Made by a program: the position numbers and the translations under genes
Part shown: positions 15,539 through 24,481 of the stretch, piece by piece
How positions within the stretch are numbered: position 1 is the first letter of the stretch
How the letters are laid out: every line of letters starts with the position of its first letter
The notes under the pieces: model-generated
Seen by the model: only the letters and a program-made list of their open reading frames with translations
Told to the model about the DNA's origin: nothing
Databases searched by the model: none
Origin: Gammaproteobacteria bacterium
Lineage (GTDB): Bacteria > Pseudomonadota > Gammaproteobacteria > Steroidobacterales > GCA-2729495
Assembly (NCBI GenBank): GCA_024229935.1
Contig: JAAERX010000077.1
Coordinates: 62,001 to 126,000, forward strand
Direction: 5' to 3'
DNA length: 64,000 nt

Positions 15539-16879
15539 ATGAAACGTTTTATTGCCCTGGTAGGGTTAACGGTACTGATGGCCCCACCTGTTGTGAATGC
15601 TGAAGTGAGTGATGCGGATTTTCAACAGTTGAAAGATTCCCTGAATCAAGCATTGAACCGGATTAATGAACTTGAGAAGCAGCGGGTTGATACAAATGCT
15701 AATTCAGAAGAAGAAACATCTGTGTCTGAGCAGGTCACAGCAAACACAGCAAAGCTTTCAAGATTAGATTGGGCGGAGCGTTTAAGAATCGAGGGTGACT
15801 TCCGTTACCGCTATGAGAATCAAGATGTAGATGACACTTTATTTAGTGGCACACCTCCGGGTCCTGATGGTGAGGCTTTTGGTGACACTATAGAGAATGG
15901 TTCGCGAAATCGTAACCGTATCCGGGCTCGTTTGGCTCTTATAGCTCAGTTACCCTCAAATGTTGAAGTTGGATTTGGTCTTGCTTCGGGTAGTGATGAT
16001 CCTGTTTCTGCTAATACAACGCTTGGTGGCTATTCTAATTCTAAAGATGTGTTTTTGGACCTTGCTTATTTTGACTGGAGCGGTTTTGAGAATACCAACA
16101 TTCGCGGTGGTAAGTTTAAAAACACATTTGAGGTAGTGGGCAAGAGTCAACTGCAGTGGGATGCAGACTGGCGTCCGGAAGGTATGGATATAGCTTGGGA
16201 TAACGACAGGTTCTTTGCTCAGGCACTGGGGACATATTTAGAGAGTGATAGTAAGAAAGACTCTGAGTTTGCCTATATGCTGCAAGCGGGTGCCCGGCTT
16301 GATCTGGGCTCTGTTAAGTTTATAGGTGGTGTTGGGTATACCGATATTGATGCTAAAGGTTCTGAATGCTTTTATATAGGTAATGACATTGCTGGGCAGG
16401 CCACTTGTCTGGGTAATCAGGCATCAGGGCCAAATGCTGATGGCAACTATGAATATATAAATGATTTTAATGTGTACAACGTATTCGCCTCGGCCGCTTT
16501 TGATGTCGTTGATACACCGGTCAGTATTTTCGGGGACTACATAAAGAATAGTGATGCTGATAATTATGATCAGGGTTATCTGGTTGGCTTACAGGTAGGT
16601 AAAATTAAAGACCCCGGTGATTGGCAGTTTAAGTACTACTACGAAGATATTGAGGCTAACTCAACACTGGCCTTGCTGGCCAACTCTGACTTCGGTGGTG
16701 GTGGCACCAACGGTAAGGGTAGCGTATTTTCAGCCGGTTATGGCTTAACCAAGCAGTCAAACCTCAAGCTGACCTACTATTTGGTTGAGCGTAACTCAGA
16801 TGGAATCAGTACCATTAACTTTGGTGATGATTTTTCCTTTGATACGCTGCAAGCAGACCTCAACTTTAAGTTTAAGTGA
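15539..16879 (+). CDS. Outer-membrane porin, putative porin (Porin_5-like) family
   Basis: A 446-residue precursor with a clear Sec signal peptide (MKRFIALVGLTVLMAPPVVNA). Next comes a short coiled coil (QQLKDSLNQALNRINELEKQ), then WAERLRIEGDFRYRYENQD and a run of alternating aromatic/acidic beta strands up to a C-terminal ...LQADLNFKFK. Ending on a near-terminal aromatic residue is usual for outer-membrane barrels. The family is seen in gammaproteobacteria as an uncharacterised diffusion porin. The start is ATG 15539, since GGAG sits 9 bases upstream; ATG 15524 lacks a site. The gene may serve uptake of the substrate used by the redox module before it, but a terminator separates them. Confidence 0.88.
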   Translation: MKRFIALVGLTVLMAPPVVNAEVSDADFQQLKDSLNQALNRINELEKQRVDTNANSEEETSVSEQVTANTAKLSRLDWAERLRIEGDFRYRYENQDVDDTLFSGTPPGPDGEAFGDTIENGSRNRNRIRARLALIAQLPSNVEVGFGLASGSDDPVSANTTLGGYSNSKDVFLDLAYFDWSGFENTNIRGGKFKNTFEVVGKSQLQWDADWRPEGMDIAWDNDRFFAQALGTYLESDSKKDSEFAYMLQAGARLDLGSVKFIGGVGYTDIDAKGSECFYIGNDIAGQATCLGNQASGPNADGNYEYINDFNVYNVFASAAFDVVDTPVSIFGDYIKNSDADNYDQGYLVGLQVGKIKDPGDWQFKYYYEDIEANSTLALLANSDFGGGGTNGKGSVFSAGYGLTKQSNLKLTYYLVERNSDGISTINFGDDFSFDTLQADLNFKFK

Positions 16880-16886
16880 CGGGCAG

Positions 16887-16915
16887 CTTTCAGGTCGGCT
16901 GTACCGGCCTGAAAG
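16887..16915 (+). terminator. Strong hairpin directly after the porin gene
   Basis: CTTTCAGG and CCTGAAAG form an 8-bp stem, extended after a one-base bulge by CGG/CCG, around the loop ctgta. There is no T-run, so it may act as an mRNA-protecting 3' hairpin as much as a terminator. Confidence 0.6.
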
Positions 16916-17017
16916 ATATCCCCCGGAACTTATAAAGGAATGCGGCTGAGCATTCCGATGAAAATGAGAAAGTTATGCCGAGATGCATTTAAGTATCAAG
17001 GTGAAAATGACGGCATT

Positions 17018-17054
17018 AAAAAAGGCGGTGTCCATGATGGTCACCGCCTTTTCT
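17018..17054. terminator. Bidirectional rho-independent terminator between the porin and mvaB genes
   Basis: AAAAAAGGCGGTG (17018-17030) pairs with CACCGCCTTTT (17042-17052) around an 11-base loop. A-run and T-run flank the stem on both sides, so it can stop transcription from both convergent genes. Confidence 0.85.
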
Positions 17055-17080
17055 GTTTCTGTATCAGGCTTGAAATAGTT

Positions 17081-18028
17081 TTAGCTGCCGATCCCCCAGC
17101 CATTGCCCGCATAACCCTTGGGTAATCCGGCATCCGGAGTAAAGCCATACATATCTTCACCAGGTAAAGCGGCAATCACGATGTCTCTTACCAGGAGTAA
17201 TTTATCGAGATCAATGCCGGTCTTAAGACCCATGGCGTCTAGCATGAATACGAGATCTTCGGTGACTATGTTGCCACTGGCGCCGGGTGCAAAGGGACAG
17301 CCGCCAAGGCCACCTAAGGATGAGTCTACCGTAGTAATGCCTTCTTCAAGGGCGGCAACAGTATTGGCAAGCCCGAGTCCACGAGTGTTGTGCAGGTGTA
17401 CGCCCTGCAGTTTTTCATTACCGACTTCGGCCCGTATTAATTTGATCAGGCGGCGTAACTGAGCTGGATTTGCATAGCCTGTAGTGTCAGAAAGGCCGAC
17501 TTCATCGCAGCCCAATTCTATGAGTTTTACAGCAACCTCCACGACTTTCTTTTCTGGTACTTCACCTTCCAGTGTGCAGCCGAAGGCGGTTGATAGCCCA
17601 CCCTCGAAATCAGGTCGCTGGTCTGTAGGAAGGGTATTTAGAAGCTCAACGATTTTGCGTACCTCATCGTAGACCTGCTCATGGGTCTTTTTGAGGTTGG
17701 CCTGACTGTGTGTCTCGCTTACCGATAAGGGCAGGGTGATCTTGTGAGCCCCTGCCTTGATAGCATTCTCTGCGCCCTTGAAGTTAGGCACGAGTGCAGC
17801 CACTGCCAGCCCGGGAATGCTGCGGGCGTATTCAACAATCTCAGCTGTATCGGCCAGTTGCGGCAATAATTTTGGTGGGACGAATGAACCTACCTCAATT
17901 TCGGGCACGCCCGCATCAGCTTCTGCCTTGATCCACGCTTTTTTTGCCTCGGTCGGCATAATGGCCTTAATGCTTTGGAGGCCGTCTCTTGGGCCGACTT
18001 CACTGACCAGAATGTCTATAGAACTCAT
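17081..18028 (-). CDS. mvaB: Hydroxymethylglutaryl-CoA lyase family protein
   Basis: A 315-residue DRE-TIM metallolyase. The N-terminal VSEVGPRDGLQS (about 8-19) holds the conserved Arg-Asp. GLSDTTGYANPAQL and HLHNTRGLGLAN supply the HxH metal site, and GGLGGCPFAPGASGNIVTED holds the catalytic cysteine segment. HMG-CoA lyase splits HMG-CoA to acetoacetate and acetyl-CoA in leucine catabolism; relatives split citramalyl-CoA. GAGGAAG upstream of ATG 18028 supports the start. It is divergent from the class III CoA-transferase gene. No methylcrotonyl-CoA carboxylase or isovaleryl-CoA dehydrogenase is nearby, which leaves its true substrate open. Confidence 0.85.
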   Translation of the reverse strand: MSSIDILVSEVGPRDGLQSIKAIMPTEAKKAWIKAEADAGVPEIEVGSFVPPKLLPQLADTAEIVEYARSIPGLAVAALVPNFKGAENAIKAGAHKITLPLSVSETHSQANLKKTHEQVYDEVRKIVELLNTLPTDQRPDFEGGLSTAFGCTLEGEVPEKKVVEVAVKLIELGCDEVGLSDTTGYANPAQLRRLIKLIRAEVGNEKLQGVHLHNTRGLGLANTVAALEEGITTVDSSLGGLGGCPFAPGASGNIVTEDLVFMLDAMGLKTGIDLDKLLLVRDIVIAALPGEDMYGFTPDAGLPKGYAGNGWGIGS

Positions 18029-18204
18029 GGTTTAGCTTCCTCTGTAGCCCGGTTTGTACCGGGGTGTCATATACGGGGTGTTATATATTCCGTTGCTGGG
18101 TAATAATTTGCCGCCCTGACGGGGCTTTCTGGCCTCAGCGGGACACGAATTCTAACGGAAAAGGGCGCCATGCGTATGGTGTCGATGAAGATCAAGGGAA
18201 AAAC

Positions 18205-19404
18205 ATGACAGACAAGCAGTCTTTGCCACTTGCAGGCGTCAAGGTTATTGAATTTACTCATATGGTTATGGGGCCGGCAGCAGGCTTGATGCTGGCTGAT
18301 ATGGGTGCTGATGTAATCAAGATTGAGCCGGTGGGTGGTGATGCCACACGTCGCCTTTTGGGTTCTGGTTCTGGTTATTTTCCAATGTATAACCGCAATA
18401 AACGTTCCTTTTGTGTGAACTTAAAATCAGCAGAGGGTAAAGCAGCTGTACTTAAACTTATTGAAAATGCAGATGTGCTGATTGAAAATTTTCGGCCAGG
18501 TACCATGGATCGACTGGGTTTCGGTTATGACGACTTGAGTAAGCTCAACTCAGGTTTGATTTATTGTTCAGAGAAAGGTTTCCTGGCTGGACCCTATGAG
18601 CATCGCACCGCACTTGATGAGGTTGCCCAGATGATGGGTGGGCTGGCTTATATGACGGGTCCTCCAGGGCAACCCTTGCGGGCAGGCGCATCGGTGATTG
18701 ATGTAACGGGTGGCATGTTTGGCGCTATTGGTGTGCTGGGTGCGCTCCATCAACGCAACTTGACTGGCAAGGGGCAAAAAGTGGTTGCGTCTTTATATGA
18801 AAGTACAGTCTTTCTTGTTGGTCAACATATGGCACAAAAAGCAGTCACCGGTAAGGCCGCTTCGCCAATGCCGGCACGGGTTTCTGCATGGGCCATTTAT
18901 CAGGTGTTCCAGACTAAAGATGACCCAGTATTTGTTGGTGTAGTCAGTGATAAGCAATGGGGGCTATTGTGTGAATCATTTGGTCTTGATGAGTTGGCTA
19001 ATGATGAGGCATTAAAAAGTAATAATGATCGTGTACTTGCCAAAGAACGCCTGGTGCCGATTATTCAGGAAGTGTTCATGGGGTATACCAAAGCAGAGCT
19101 CATGGAGAAGCTTGAAAAGACAGGCTTGCCCTTTGCCCCGATTGCACGCCCTGAAGATTTATTTGAGGATGAACACCTAAATGCCAGTGGTGGCCTGGTG
19201 CCATTTACTGTGACAGATGGTGATTTTAAGGGTGAGCAGGTTGAGTTACCTGCATTACCTCTTGAGATGGATGGTCATCGCTTTGGTTTGCATCAGCCAG
19301 TTCCGCATGCAGGTGAGCATACGCGTGAGGTACTTGAAGCGGCAGGTTATTCTGAAGACCAGATACAGTCCATGCTTGATGATGGCTCTATTGGTGCTGA
19401 ATAG
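18205..19404 (+). CDS. Class III CoA-transferase, CaiB/BaiF family
   Basis: A 399-residue CoA-transferase of the formyl-CoA/carnitine type. It begins with LPLAGVKVIEFTHMVMGPAAG, then ADMGADVIKIEP and NKRSFCVNLKSAEG. The likely catalytic aspartate lies in HRTALDEVAQMMGG, and RAGASVIDVTGG follows. These enzymes move CoA between organic acids, for example succinyl-CoA to a dicarboxylic acid. The substrate is not determinable. The start is ATG 18205 behind AAGGGAA; longer upstream frames have no site. The divergent HMG-CoA-lyase-like gene and the convergent LeuCD-like pair suggest a shared pathway for branched C5/C6 acids. Confidence 0.88.
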   Translation: MTDKQSLPLAGVKVIEFTHMVMGPAAGLMLADMGADVIKIEPVGGDATRRLLGSGSGYFPMYNRNKRSFCVNLKSAEGKAAVLKLIENADVLIENFRPGTMDRLGFGYDDLSKLNSGLIYCSEKGFLAGPYEHRTALDEVAQMMGGLAYMTGPPGQPLRAGASVIDVTGGMFGAIGVLGALHQRNLTGKGQKVVASLYESTVFLVGQHMAQKAVTGKAASPMPARVSAWAIYQVFQTKDDPVFVGVVSDKQWGLLCESFGLDELANDEALKSNNDRVLAKERLVPIIQEVFMGYTKAELMEKLEKTGLPFAPIARPEDLFEDEHLNASGGLVPFTVTDGDFKGEQVELPALPLEMDGHRFGLHQPVPHAGEHTREVLEAAGYSEDQIQSMLDDGSIGAE

Positions 19405-19423
19405 ATTTAGGGGTTAGACCCTG

Positions 19424-20044
19424 TTAAATATATATCCACGGTCGCTTTAGTTTGTCTCTTTCCTGAAATGCCATAATTTCATGATCCTGACGCATGGTGA
19501 TGGCAATTCCGTCGAGGCCTTCCAGCAACATTTCCTGATCTGCCGGTGCGATCTTGAATGAGTACTTGTTGCCATCAGGCCCTGTAACGGAGCAATTTTT
19601 CAAATTTACTTTAATGAGATTATTGTCCGGGTCAGACTCTACCTGTTTTGCCAGTTTCTCGACAATTTTATTATCGAGGATGACCGGCAGAATGCCATTA
19701 CGTACACAGTTGCCGTAAAAAATGTTGCCAAAACCGGGTGTGATAATGGCTCTGATGCCCCATTCTGCCATTGCCCAAACGGCGTGCTCGCGCGATGAGC
19801 CGCAGCCAAAATTGTCGCTGGATAACAAGATGCTGGCTTGCCTGTAGGGTTCCTGGTTCAGGATAAAGTCAGGGTTTTCTTCACGTCCGCCGGGTTCTGT
19901 ATAACGCCAGTTGGAAAACATGCCATCACTCAGCCCTTCTTTGGATACCCGTTTCATTTCCCGGCTGGGAATAATTACATCCGTGTCTATGTTGATGCGC
20001 ATGATGGGCGCGGCAATACCTTCAAGTACGGTGAACTTTTCCAT
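19424..20044 (-). CDS. leuD: Isopropylmalate-isomerase-type small subunit (LeuD family)
   Basis: A 206-residue aconitase-family small subunit, similar in length to LeuD of E. coli (201). It starts MEKFTVLEGIAAPIMRINIDTDVIIPSR. The swivel-domain signature DNFGCGSSREHAVWAM lies at about 77-92, and FGNIFYGNCVRNGILPV follows. With LeuC it would isomerise 2- and 3-isopropylmalate. It starts 3 bases after the leuC stop, with AGGACT as ribosome binding site inside leuC. leuB and leuA are not present in the window, so a catabolic role in hydrating another methylated dicarboxylate is also possible. Confidence 0.85.
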   Translation of the reverse strand: MEKFTVLEGIAAPIMRINIDTDVIIPSREMKRVSKEGLSDGMFSNWRYTEPGGREENPDFILNQEPYRQASILLSSDNFGCGSSREHAVWAMAEWGIRAIITPGFGNIFYGNCVRNGILPVILDNKIVEKLAKQVESDPDNNLIKVNLKNCSVTGPDGNKYSFKIAPADQEMLLEGLDGIAITMRQDHEIMAFQERDKLKRPWIYI

Positions 20045-20047
20045 GTT

Positions 20048-21472
20048 TCAGTCCTGGTCGGTCTTACTAATGTTGATATTGCGTACGTCGGTGATGTGGC
20101 CTTTGATGGCTGATGCAGCGACAGTAGTGGGGCTTGCAAGATGTGTCCGTGTCCGTGGGCCCTGACGGTTTTCAAAATTCCGGTTGGTGCTGCTAATAAC
20201 CCGTTCTTCAAGGCCAAAGCTTTCTCCGCCTGCGTAGAAACACATTGAGCAGCCTGATTCGCGCCATTCAAATCCGGCATCAGTGAAAATTTTATCAATA
20301 CCTTCCTCCTCAGCTGCTTTTTTAACCAGCCCTGAGCCCGGTACGCAGATGGCTTTAACGCCATCAGCTATTTTCCTGCCTTTAAGTATTTCTGCTGCTG
20401 CACGCAGGTCACTAACTCTGCTATTGGTGCATGAGCCTATAAAGGCGGCATCAATAGGAACTCCATCCATGGGTGTGCCTGGTTCAAGGCCCATGTAATC
20501 AAGAGCACGTTCCATTGATGTCCGAATGTTCTCGTTGGGTTCATCAGCAGGGTTGGGTATGTGCCTGTCAATTCCAATTTCATGCATTGGACTGGTGCCC
20601 CAGCTAACCTGAGGTACGATCTCTGAGCAGTCAATGGTAATTTCTTTATCAAAGCTGGCTTCAGGGTCTGTTTGCAGTGATTGCCAGTATGTTACTGCCT
20701 GATCCCACTGGTCTTCAGCTGGTGCAAAGGGGCGGCCACGAACATATTCAAAGGTCTTTTCATCCGGTGCAACCAGACCACTCCAGGCGCCAAACTCAAT
20801 GGTCATGTTGCACAGGGTCAGACGAGCTTCAATTGATAGCTTACTTATAGCATTACCGGCAAATTCAATGGCATAACCAATACCCCCAGCTGCTGTGTGG
20901 CGACCGATCAGGGTAAGGATCATGTCTTTGGCAGTCACCCCGGTTGACAGTTCACCATTGAAGGTGACGCGCATGGTTTTAGGCTTTTTTATGACCAGCG
21001 TTTTGGTTGCTAGTGCATGCTCGGCCTCCGTAGAGCCAATACCCCAGGCAAGTGCTCCCAGCCCGCCTAGTGTACCGGTATGACTGTCTGGACAGACAAG
21101 CGTAACGCCAGGCAGGGCAATCCCCTGTTCAGGTGAAATGACATGAGCAATACCCTGTCTTTGATCGCCCAGGTCAAACAGATTGATGCCGGCAGCCAGG
21201 GCCGCCTTACGGGTTGTTTGAATAAAGGCTGTACCACCTGGCATACGAGTATTGTCATCACGACCTGGAGTTGTATCAACAATATGATCCATTGTGCAAA
21301 AGGCCTGTTCAGGGTCACGAACATCACGGTTACTGGCCTCCAGACCTTTCAAGGCAACACTGCCCGTCCTTTCATGAAGAAAGATACGATCTATGTATAT
21401 AAGGGATGTGCCATCGCCCAGATCAGTGATTTGATGATCATCCCAGATTTTTTCAATAATTGTTTGTGGCAT
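20048..21472 (-). CDS. leuC: Isopropylmalate-isomerase-type large subunit (LeuC family)
   Basis: A 474-residue aconitase-family large subunit of LeuC length. The [4Fe-4S] ligands appear in FIGSCTNSR and in GCSMCFYAGGES. The usual bacterial LeuC continues CSMC with a L-x-MN segment, so this CFYAGG form belongs to a diverged subgroup. SNRDVRDPEQAFCTMDHIVD, VCPDSHTGTLGGLGALAWGIG and STNRNFENRQGP are normal family signatures. The partner is the adjoining leuD. The absence of leuA/leuB and the presence of lyase and CoA-transferase genes nearby leave open whether the pair serves leucine synthesis or degradation of a methylated dicarboxylate. Confidence 0.83.
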   Translation of the reverse strand: MPQTIIEKIWDDHQITDLGDGTSLIYIDRIFLHERTGSVALKGLEASNRDVRDPEQAFCTMDHIVDTTPGRDDNTRMPGGTAFIQTTRKAALAAGINLFDLGDQRQGIAHVISPEQGIALPGVTLVCPDSHTGTLGGLGALAWGIGSTEAEHALATKTLVIKKPKTMRVTFNGELSTGVTAKDMILTLIGRHTAAGGIGYAIEFAGNAISKLSIEARLTLCNMTIEFGAWSGLVAPDEKTFEYVRGRPFAPAEDQWDQAVTYWQSLQTDPEASFDKEITIDCSEIVPQVSWGTSPMHEIGIDRHIPNPADEPNENIRTSMERALDYMGLEPGTPMDGVPIDAAFIGSCTNSRVSDLRAAAEILKGRKIADGVKAICVPGSGLVKKAAEEEGIDKIFTDAGFEWRESGCSMCFYAGGESFGLEERVISSTNRNFENRQGPRTRTHLASPTTVAASAIKGHITDVRNINISKTDQD

Positions 21473-21644
21473 GTTCGCTTCCTGGCGAAAGATGATATTA
21501 GCTCGAGGCAGGTATGGGCAGCACTGGTATGCTAAGCACCATATACTTGTGTAAGTGGATTAACCTAGTGTATTTAGACAAATACTAACAGCACTTCAGC
21601 TGCCCGGTCTCCTGGGTGGGAATTATTTATAAAGCAGGTAATGC

Positions 21645-22178
21645 ATGGTAAATGTTAATACTGGGTTTTCAGTCGCTGGTTTGATTGGCGCCGTATGGGG
21701 CGCAGGTGGTCTTGTTGTTGTATTGCTGGATGCGATTAATCGCTTGTCCAGAATTGCTCTGCATGTATTTGATGGCGGATTAACCGGTTTTCAGTATCTT
21801 GTGCTGGCAGTCGTTATTATTTTAATGGCTTATTTTGAAGGCTACCGGGGCTTTCAGAAAAGTTTTTCACCCAGAACGGCTGCACGCGCTTACTATTTAT
21901 ATAGGAATCCGGAACCGCTTACCATTGTGCTGGCGCCGTTCTTTTGTATGGGCTATTTTCGGGCAAGCCGGGGTCCATTTCTGTTTGCCTGGGTTGGCAC
22001 TGTATTAATTGTATTGTTAATAATATTACTGCAGATATCGCCCCAGCCATGGCGCGGTATTATTGATGCTGGTGTGGTGGTTGGCTTGAGCTGGGGGCTG
22101 ATATCCCTGCTGTTATCAGCTTGGCAGGTTTTCTCAACGGGTATTTATGGGCTTTCACCAGAAGTGCCGCCTCGCTAA
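21645..22178 (+). CDS. Conserved-looking integral membrane protein of unknown function
   Basis: A 177-residue protein with about four to five hydrophobic segments, for example LIGAVWGAGGLVVVLLDA, YLVLAVVIILMAY and LFAWVGTVLIVLLIILLQ. Charged loops include EGYRGFQKSFSPRTAARAYYLY and FRASRGP. I do not recognise the family. The start ATG 21645 has AGG 6 bases upstream. It precedes moaC by 38 bases on the same strand, so it may be co-transcribed with the moaC-mobA-folE genes, but nothing in it points to cofactor synthesis. Confidence 0.75.
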   Translation: MVNVNTGFSVAGLIGAVWGAGGLVVVLLDAINRLSRIALHVFDGGLTGFQYLVLAVVIILMAYFEGYRGFQKSFSPRTAARAYYLYRNPEPLTIVLAPFFCMGYFRASRGPFLFAWVGTVLIVLLIILLQISPQPWRGIIDAGVVVGLSWGLISLLLSAWQVFSTGIYGLSPEVPPR

Positions 22179-22216
22179 TGCGTATAATGATGGACCTCAA
22201 TTTTAAGATCTGAATC

Positions 22217-22684
22217 ATGTTTTCTCATATAGATAAGAATAATCAACCGACTATGGTTGATGTCAGTGATAAGGAGGCAACCCAGCGTAGGGCACATGCA
22301 AGCGCCCGGGTTTATCTGCCTGCTGATGTCCAGGCTGCAATACAGGGTAATGATATCCAAACGGCCAAAGGCCCGGTATTTCAGACAGCTATTATTGCCG
22401 GCACAATGGGCGCTAAACGTACCCATGACCTGATTCCATTTTGTCATCCGCTTGGGCTTGAGTCCTGCAAGATCAGTATTGACCTTGATGATGACGGGGT
22501 GGCAGTTGTTAACTGTTGTGTGCGGGTGATACATAAAACCGGTGTAGAGATGGAGGCGCTGACGGGCGCATCGATTGCTGCACTAACAATTTATGACATG
22601 TGTAAGGCCTTATCTCATGACATTGTTATTGGTGATATCCAACTGGAATCTAAGATTGGCGGTAAAAGTGACTATCAGAAATAA
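22217..22684 (+). CDS. moaC: Cyclic pyranopterin monophosphate synthase MoaC
   Basis: A 155-residue MoaC (E. coli about 161). It works after MoaA to form cPMP from the cyclised GTP. Family motifs are MVDVSDKEATQRRAHA (13-28), the DLIPFCHPLGLESCKI segment and KTGVEMEALTGASIAALTIYDMCKA, which holds catalytic lysines. It is followed at 22 bases by mobA and then folE, so it forms a small GTP/pterin operon separate from moaA at 1.5 kb. moaB/mog, moaD, moaE and moeA are not in the window. Confidence 0.97.
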   Translation: MFSHIDKNNQPTMVDVSDKEATQRRAHASARVYLPADVQAAIQGNDIQTAKGPVFQTAIIAGTMGAKRTHDLIPFCHPLGLESCKISIDLDDDGVAVVNCCVRVIHKTGVEMEALTGASIAALTIYDMCKALSHDIVIGDIQLESKIGGKSDYQK

Positions 22685-22706
22685 GGGTGCCAATTCGGCA
22701 TAATGC

Positions 22707-23327
22707 ATGAGTTCACAGGCACCATTGCTGGGGTTAGTGCTGGCGGGCGGGCAGAGTCGCCGTATGGGTGCGGATAAAGCCGCATTGGAAATAGCGGGCG
22801 CTAGTATGCTCTCAAGAGCCGTAGCTATGCTGGAACTGATAATTGATCAGGTCTATGTTTCAGTAAATGCGGATCAAAGCGATGATCCATTTCGAACAGA
22901 ATATTCGGTAATATCCGATCGATTCAGTGATATAGGGCCTGCGGCAGGGTTGCTGTCTGCACATTTATATTCACCAGAGTCAGCATGGTTAGTGATAGCG
23001 TGTGATATGCCGCTGCTTACTGCGGCTACCTTGCTGCATTTACGTGATTCCCGGAAATCTGAAATGGCTGCCACAGTATGGGCGGCAGAGGATTCATCAG
23101 GGCCAGAGCCGTTGTGTGCTATCTATGAACCCGGTACTCTTGCGGCGTTCCTTGAGCAGGTTACTGCTGGGGGCAACCCAAGCCCAAGGGATTGGTTGCT
23201 GGCAGCGCAGGTCAATGTGCTGGCGGCACCCAATCAGGGCGTATTGAATAGTGCAAATACCCCAGAGGAATTTGCAACAATGACAGAAAATTTAAATGCG
23301 CCTGTAGGCGCTACAGACAAGAAATAA
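22707..23327 (+). CDS. mobA: Molybdenum cofactor guanylyltransferase MobA
   Basis: A 206-residue nucleotidyltransferase with the signature LGLVLAGGQSRRMGADKAAL at about 7-26, the GTP/pterin-binding N-terminus. ISDRFSDIGPAAGLLSA and VIACDMPLLTAATL follow. It adds GMP to molybdopterin to give MGD, the cofactor form used by formate dehydrogenase and other DMSO-reductase-family enzymes, which agrees with fdhD in the window. The stop overlaps the folE start as TAATG. Confidence 0.93.
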   Translation: MSSQAPLLGLVLAGGQSRRMGADKAALEIAGASMLSRAVAMLELIIDQVYVSVNADQSDDPFRTEYSVISDRFSDIGPAAGLLSAHLYSPESAWLVIACDMPLLTAATLLHLRDSRKSEMAATVWAAEDSSGPEPLCAIYEPGTLAAFLEQVTAGGNPSPRDWLLAAQVNVLAAPNQGVLNSANTPEEFATMTENLNAPVGATDKK

Positions 23328-23920
23328 TGACAAAAGAAAAAGAAAACAAGCCAACACTAGAAGCTGCTGAAGCAGCTGTTCGAACATTGCTTGATTGGAT
23401 TGGTGAAGACCCTGATCGCAAGGGTCTCGTTCGTACGCCGGCCCGAGTTATTAAATCATTTGGTGACTGGTACTCTGGTTATGATGAGGATCCTGCAGCT
23501 ATTCTTGGCTCGAGTTTTCCTGATGCCGGTGCCTATAAAGATATGGTGGCACTTGTAGATATCAATTTTGAATCTCACTGTGAACATCATATGGCGCCTT
23601 TTATCGGCATGGCCCATGTTGCCTATGTGCCGGATGGCCGGGTGGTTGGTGTCAGTAAAATTGTTAAAGTTGTTAATGCATTTGCAAAAAGATTGCAGGT
23701 GCAGGAAAAGCTGACACAGCAAATTGCTGATTGTATTAATGATGAGCTTAAGCCCAAAGGTGTTGCGGTGGTGCTACAGGCTAGCCATGAGTGTATGACA
23801 ACCCGCGGTGTGTATAAAAACAATATTAGGATGGTCACCAGCGCGATGCTGGGCTGTTTTCAGGACAATGAGAAGGTACGTACTGAGTTTTTGAGTATGA
23901 TTGACGCCAAGACTGCCTAA
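23327..23920 (+). CDS. folE: GTP cyclohydrolase I
   Basis: A 197-residue FolE type I. It turns GTP into 7,8-dihydroneopterin triphosphate for tetrahydrofolate and, through QueD, for queuosine. The zinc site is Cys85 and His88 in ESHCEHHMAPFIG, with Cys156 in SHECMTTRGVY. RKGLVRTPARVIKS and VVGVSKIVKVVNAFAKRLQ are family signatures. It is translationally coupled to mobA by TAATG, an unusual but logical pairing of GTP-consuming enzymes. queA and tgt lie further downstream in the window. Confidence 0.97.
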   Translation: MTKEKENKPTLEAAEAAVRTLLDWIGEDPDRKGLVRTPARVIKSFGDWYSGYDEDPAAILGSSFPDAGAYKDMVALVDINFESHCEHHMAPFIGMAHVAYVPDGRVVGVSKIVKVVNAFAKRLQVQEKLTQQIADCINDELKPKGVAVVLQASHECMTTRGVYKNNIRMVTSAMLGCFQDNEKVRTEFLSMIDAKTA

Positions 23921-24001
23921 ATTGTTTCATTTGCTTTTTTATTTATTGCAATAAAGTAATAGAATTTAATTTTTATTGAACGATTAACGAGTATTTAAAG
24001 A

Positions 24002-24469
24002 ATGGCTCACCTGATTAAATCTATGGATCAAGCAAAGGCGCTTGAGGGAACTGAGATTGGTGTATCCAAATGGATAGTCGTTGATCAAGAACGTATCAAC
24101 CGTTTTGCAGATGCTACGGATGATCATCAGTGGATTCATACTGATCCGGAACGTGCGGCTAAAGAATTTCCCTTAGGTACAACCTGTGCTCATGGCTATT
24201 TGACCATTTCTCTGATACCGGCATTAATTGGTGACATTATTGAGATTGATGGGCTTATTCGGATTATTAATTTTGGTATTAATAAAGCCCGGTTTCGTTC
24301 CATGGTGCCATCTGGTAGCCAGGTGCGGGTAAGAACAACGCTGAAATCTGCTAAAAAGCGAGCAGGTGCATTACAGGCCATTATGCAGTGTTCCATAGAG
24401 ATGGAAGGCCAGATGCGTCCCGTGGCTACTGCTGAACTGGTAGTGATGTATTTTGCTGACTGGCTGTAA
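24002..24469 (+). CDS. MaoC-like (R)-specific hydratase / dehydratase
   Basis: A 155-residue single hot-dog domain. The hydratase-2 motif is visible with Asp41 and His46 in ADATDDHQWIHTD, followed by FPLGTTCAHGYLT. Enzymes of this type hydrate trans-2-enoyl-CoA or dehydrate the 3-hydroxy form, in fatty acid, polyhydroxyalkanoate or branched-acid metabolism. The start ATG 24002 lies 7 bases after AAAG only, so initiation is not strongly marked. It stands alone between folE and a convergent DUF1499 gene; the AT-rich 80 bases upstream may hold its promoter. Confidence 0.88.
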   Translation: MAHLIKSMDQAKALEGTEIGVSKWIVVDQERINRFADATDDHQWIHTDPERAAKEFPLGTTCAHGYLTISLIPALIGDIIEIDGLIRIINFGINKARFRSMVPSGSQVRVRTTLKSAKKRAGALQAIMQCSIEMEGQMRPVATAELVVMYFADWL

Positions 24470-24481
24470 TTTTAAGCGTCT

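Noticed and set aside
17118-17462. Forward 114-residue frame antisense to mvaB
   Set aside because: Lies wholly within the strongly supported lyase gene on the other strand; composition (Pro/Ser-rich) is typical of an antisense shadow.
19411-19421. Small GGGT-TAG-ACCC hairpin between the CoA-transferase and leuD genes as a terminator
   Set aside because: Stem of only four base pairs with a three-base loop and no T-run; kept only as a weak note under the REP-like finding.
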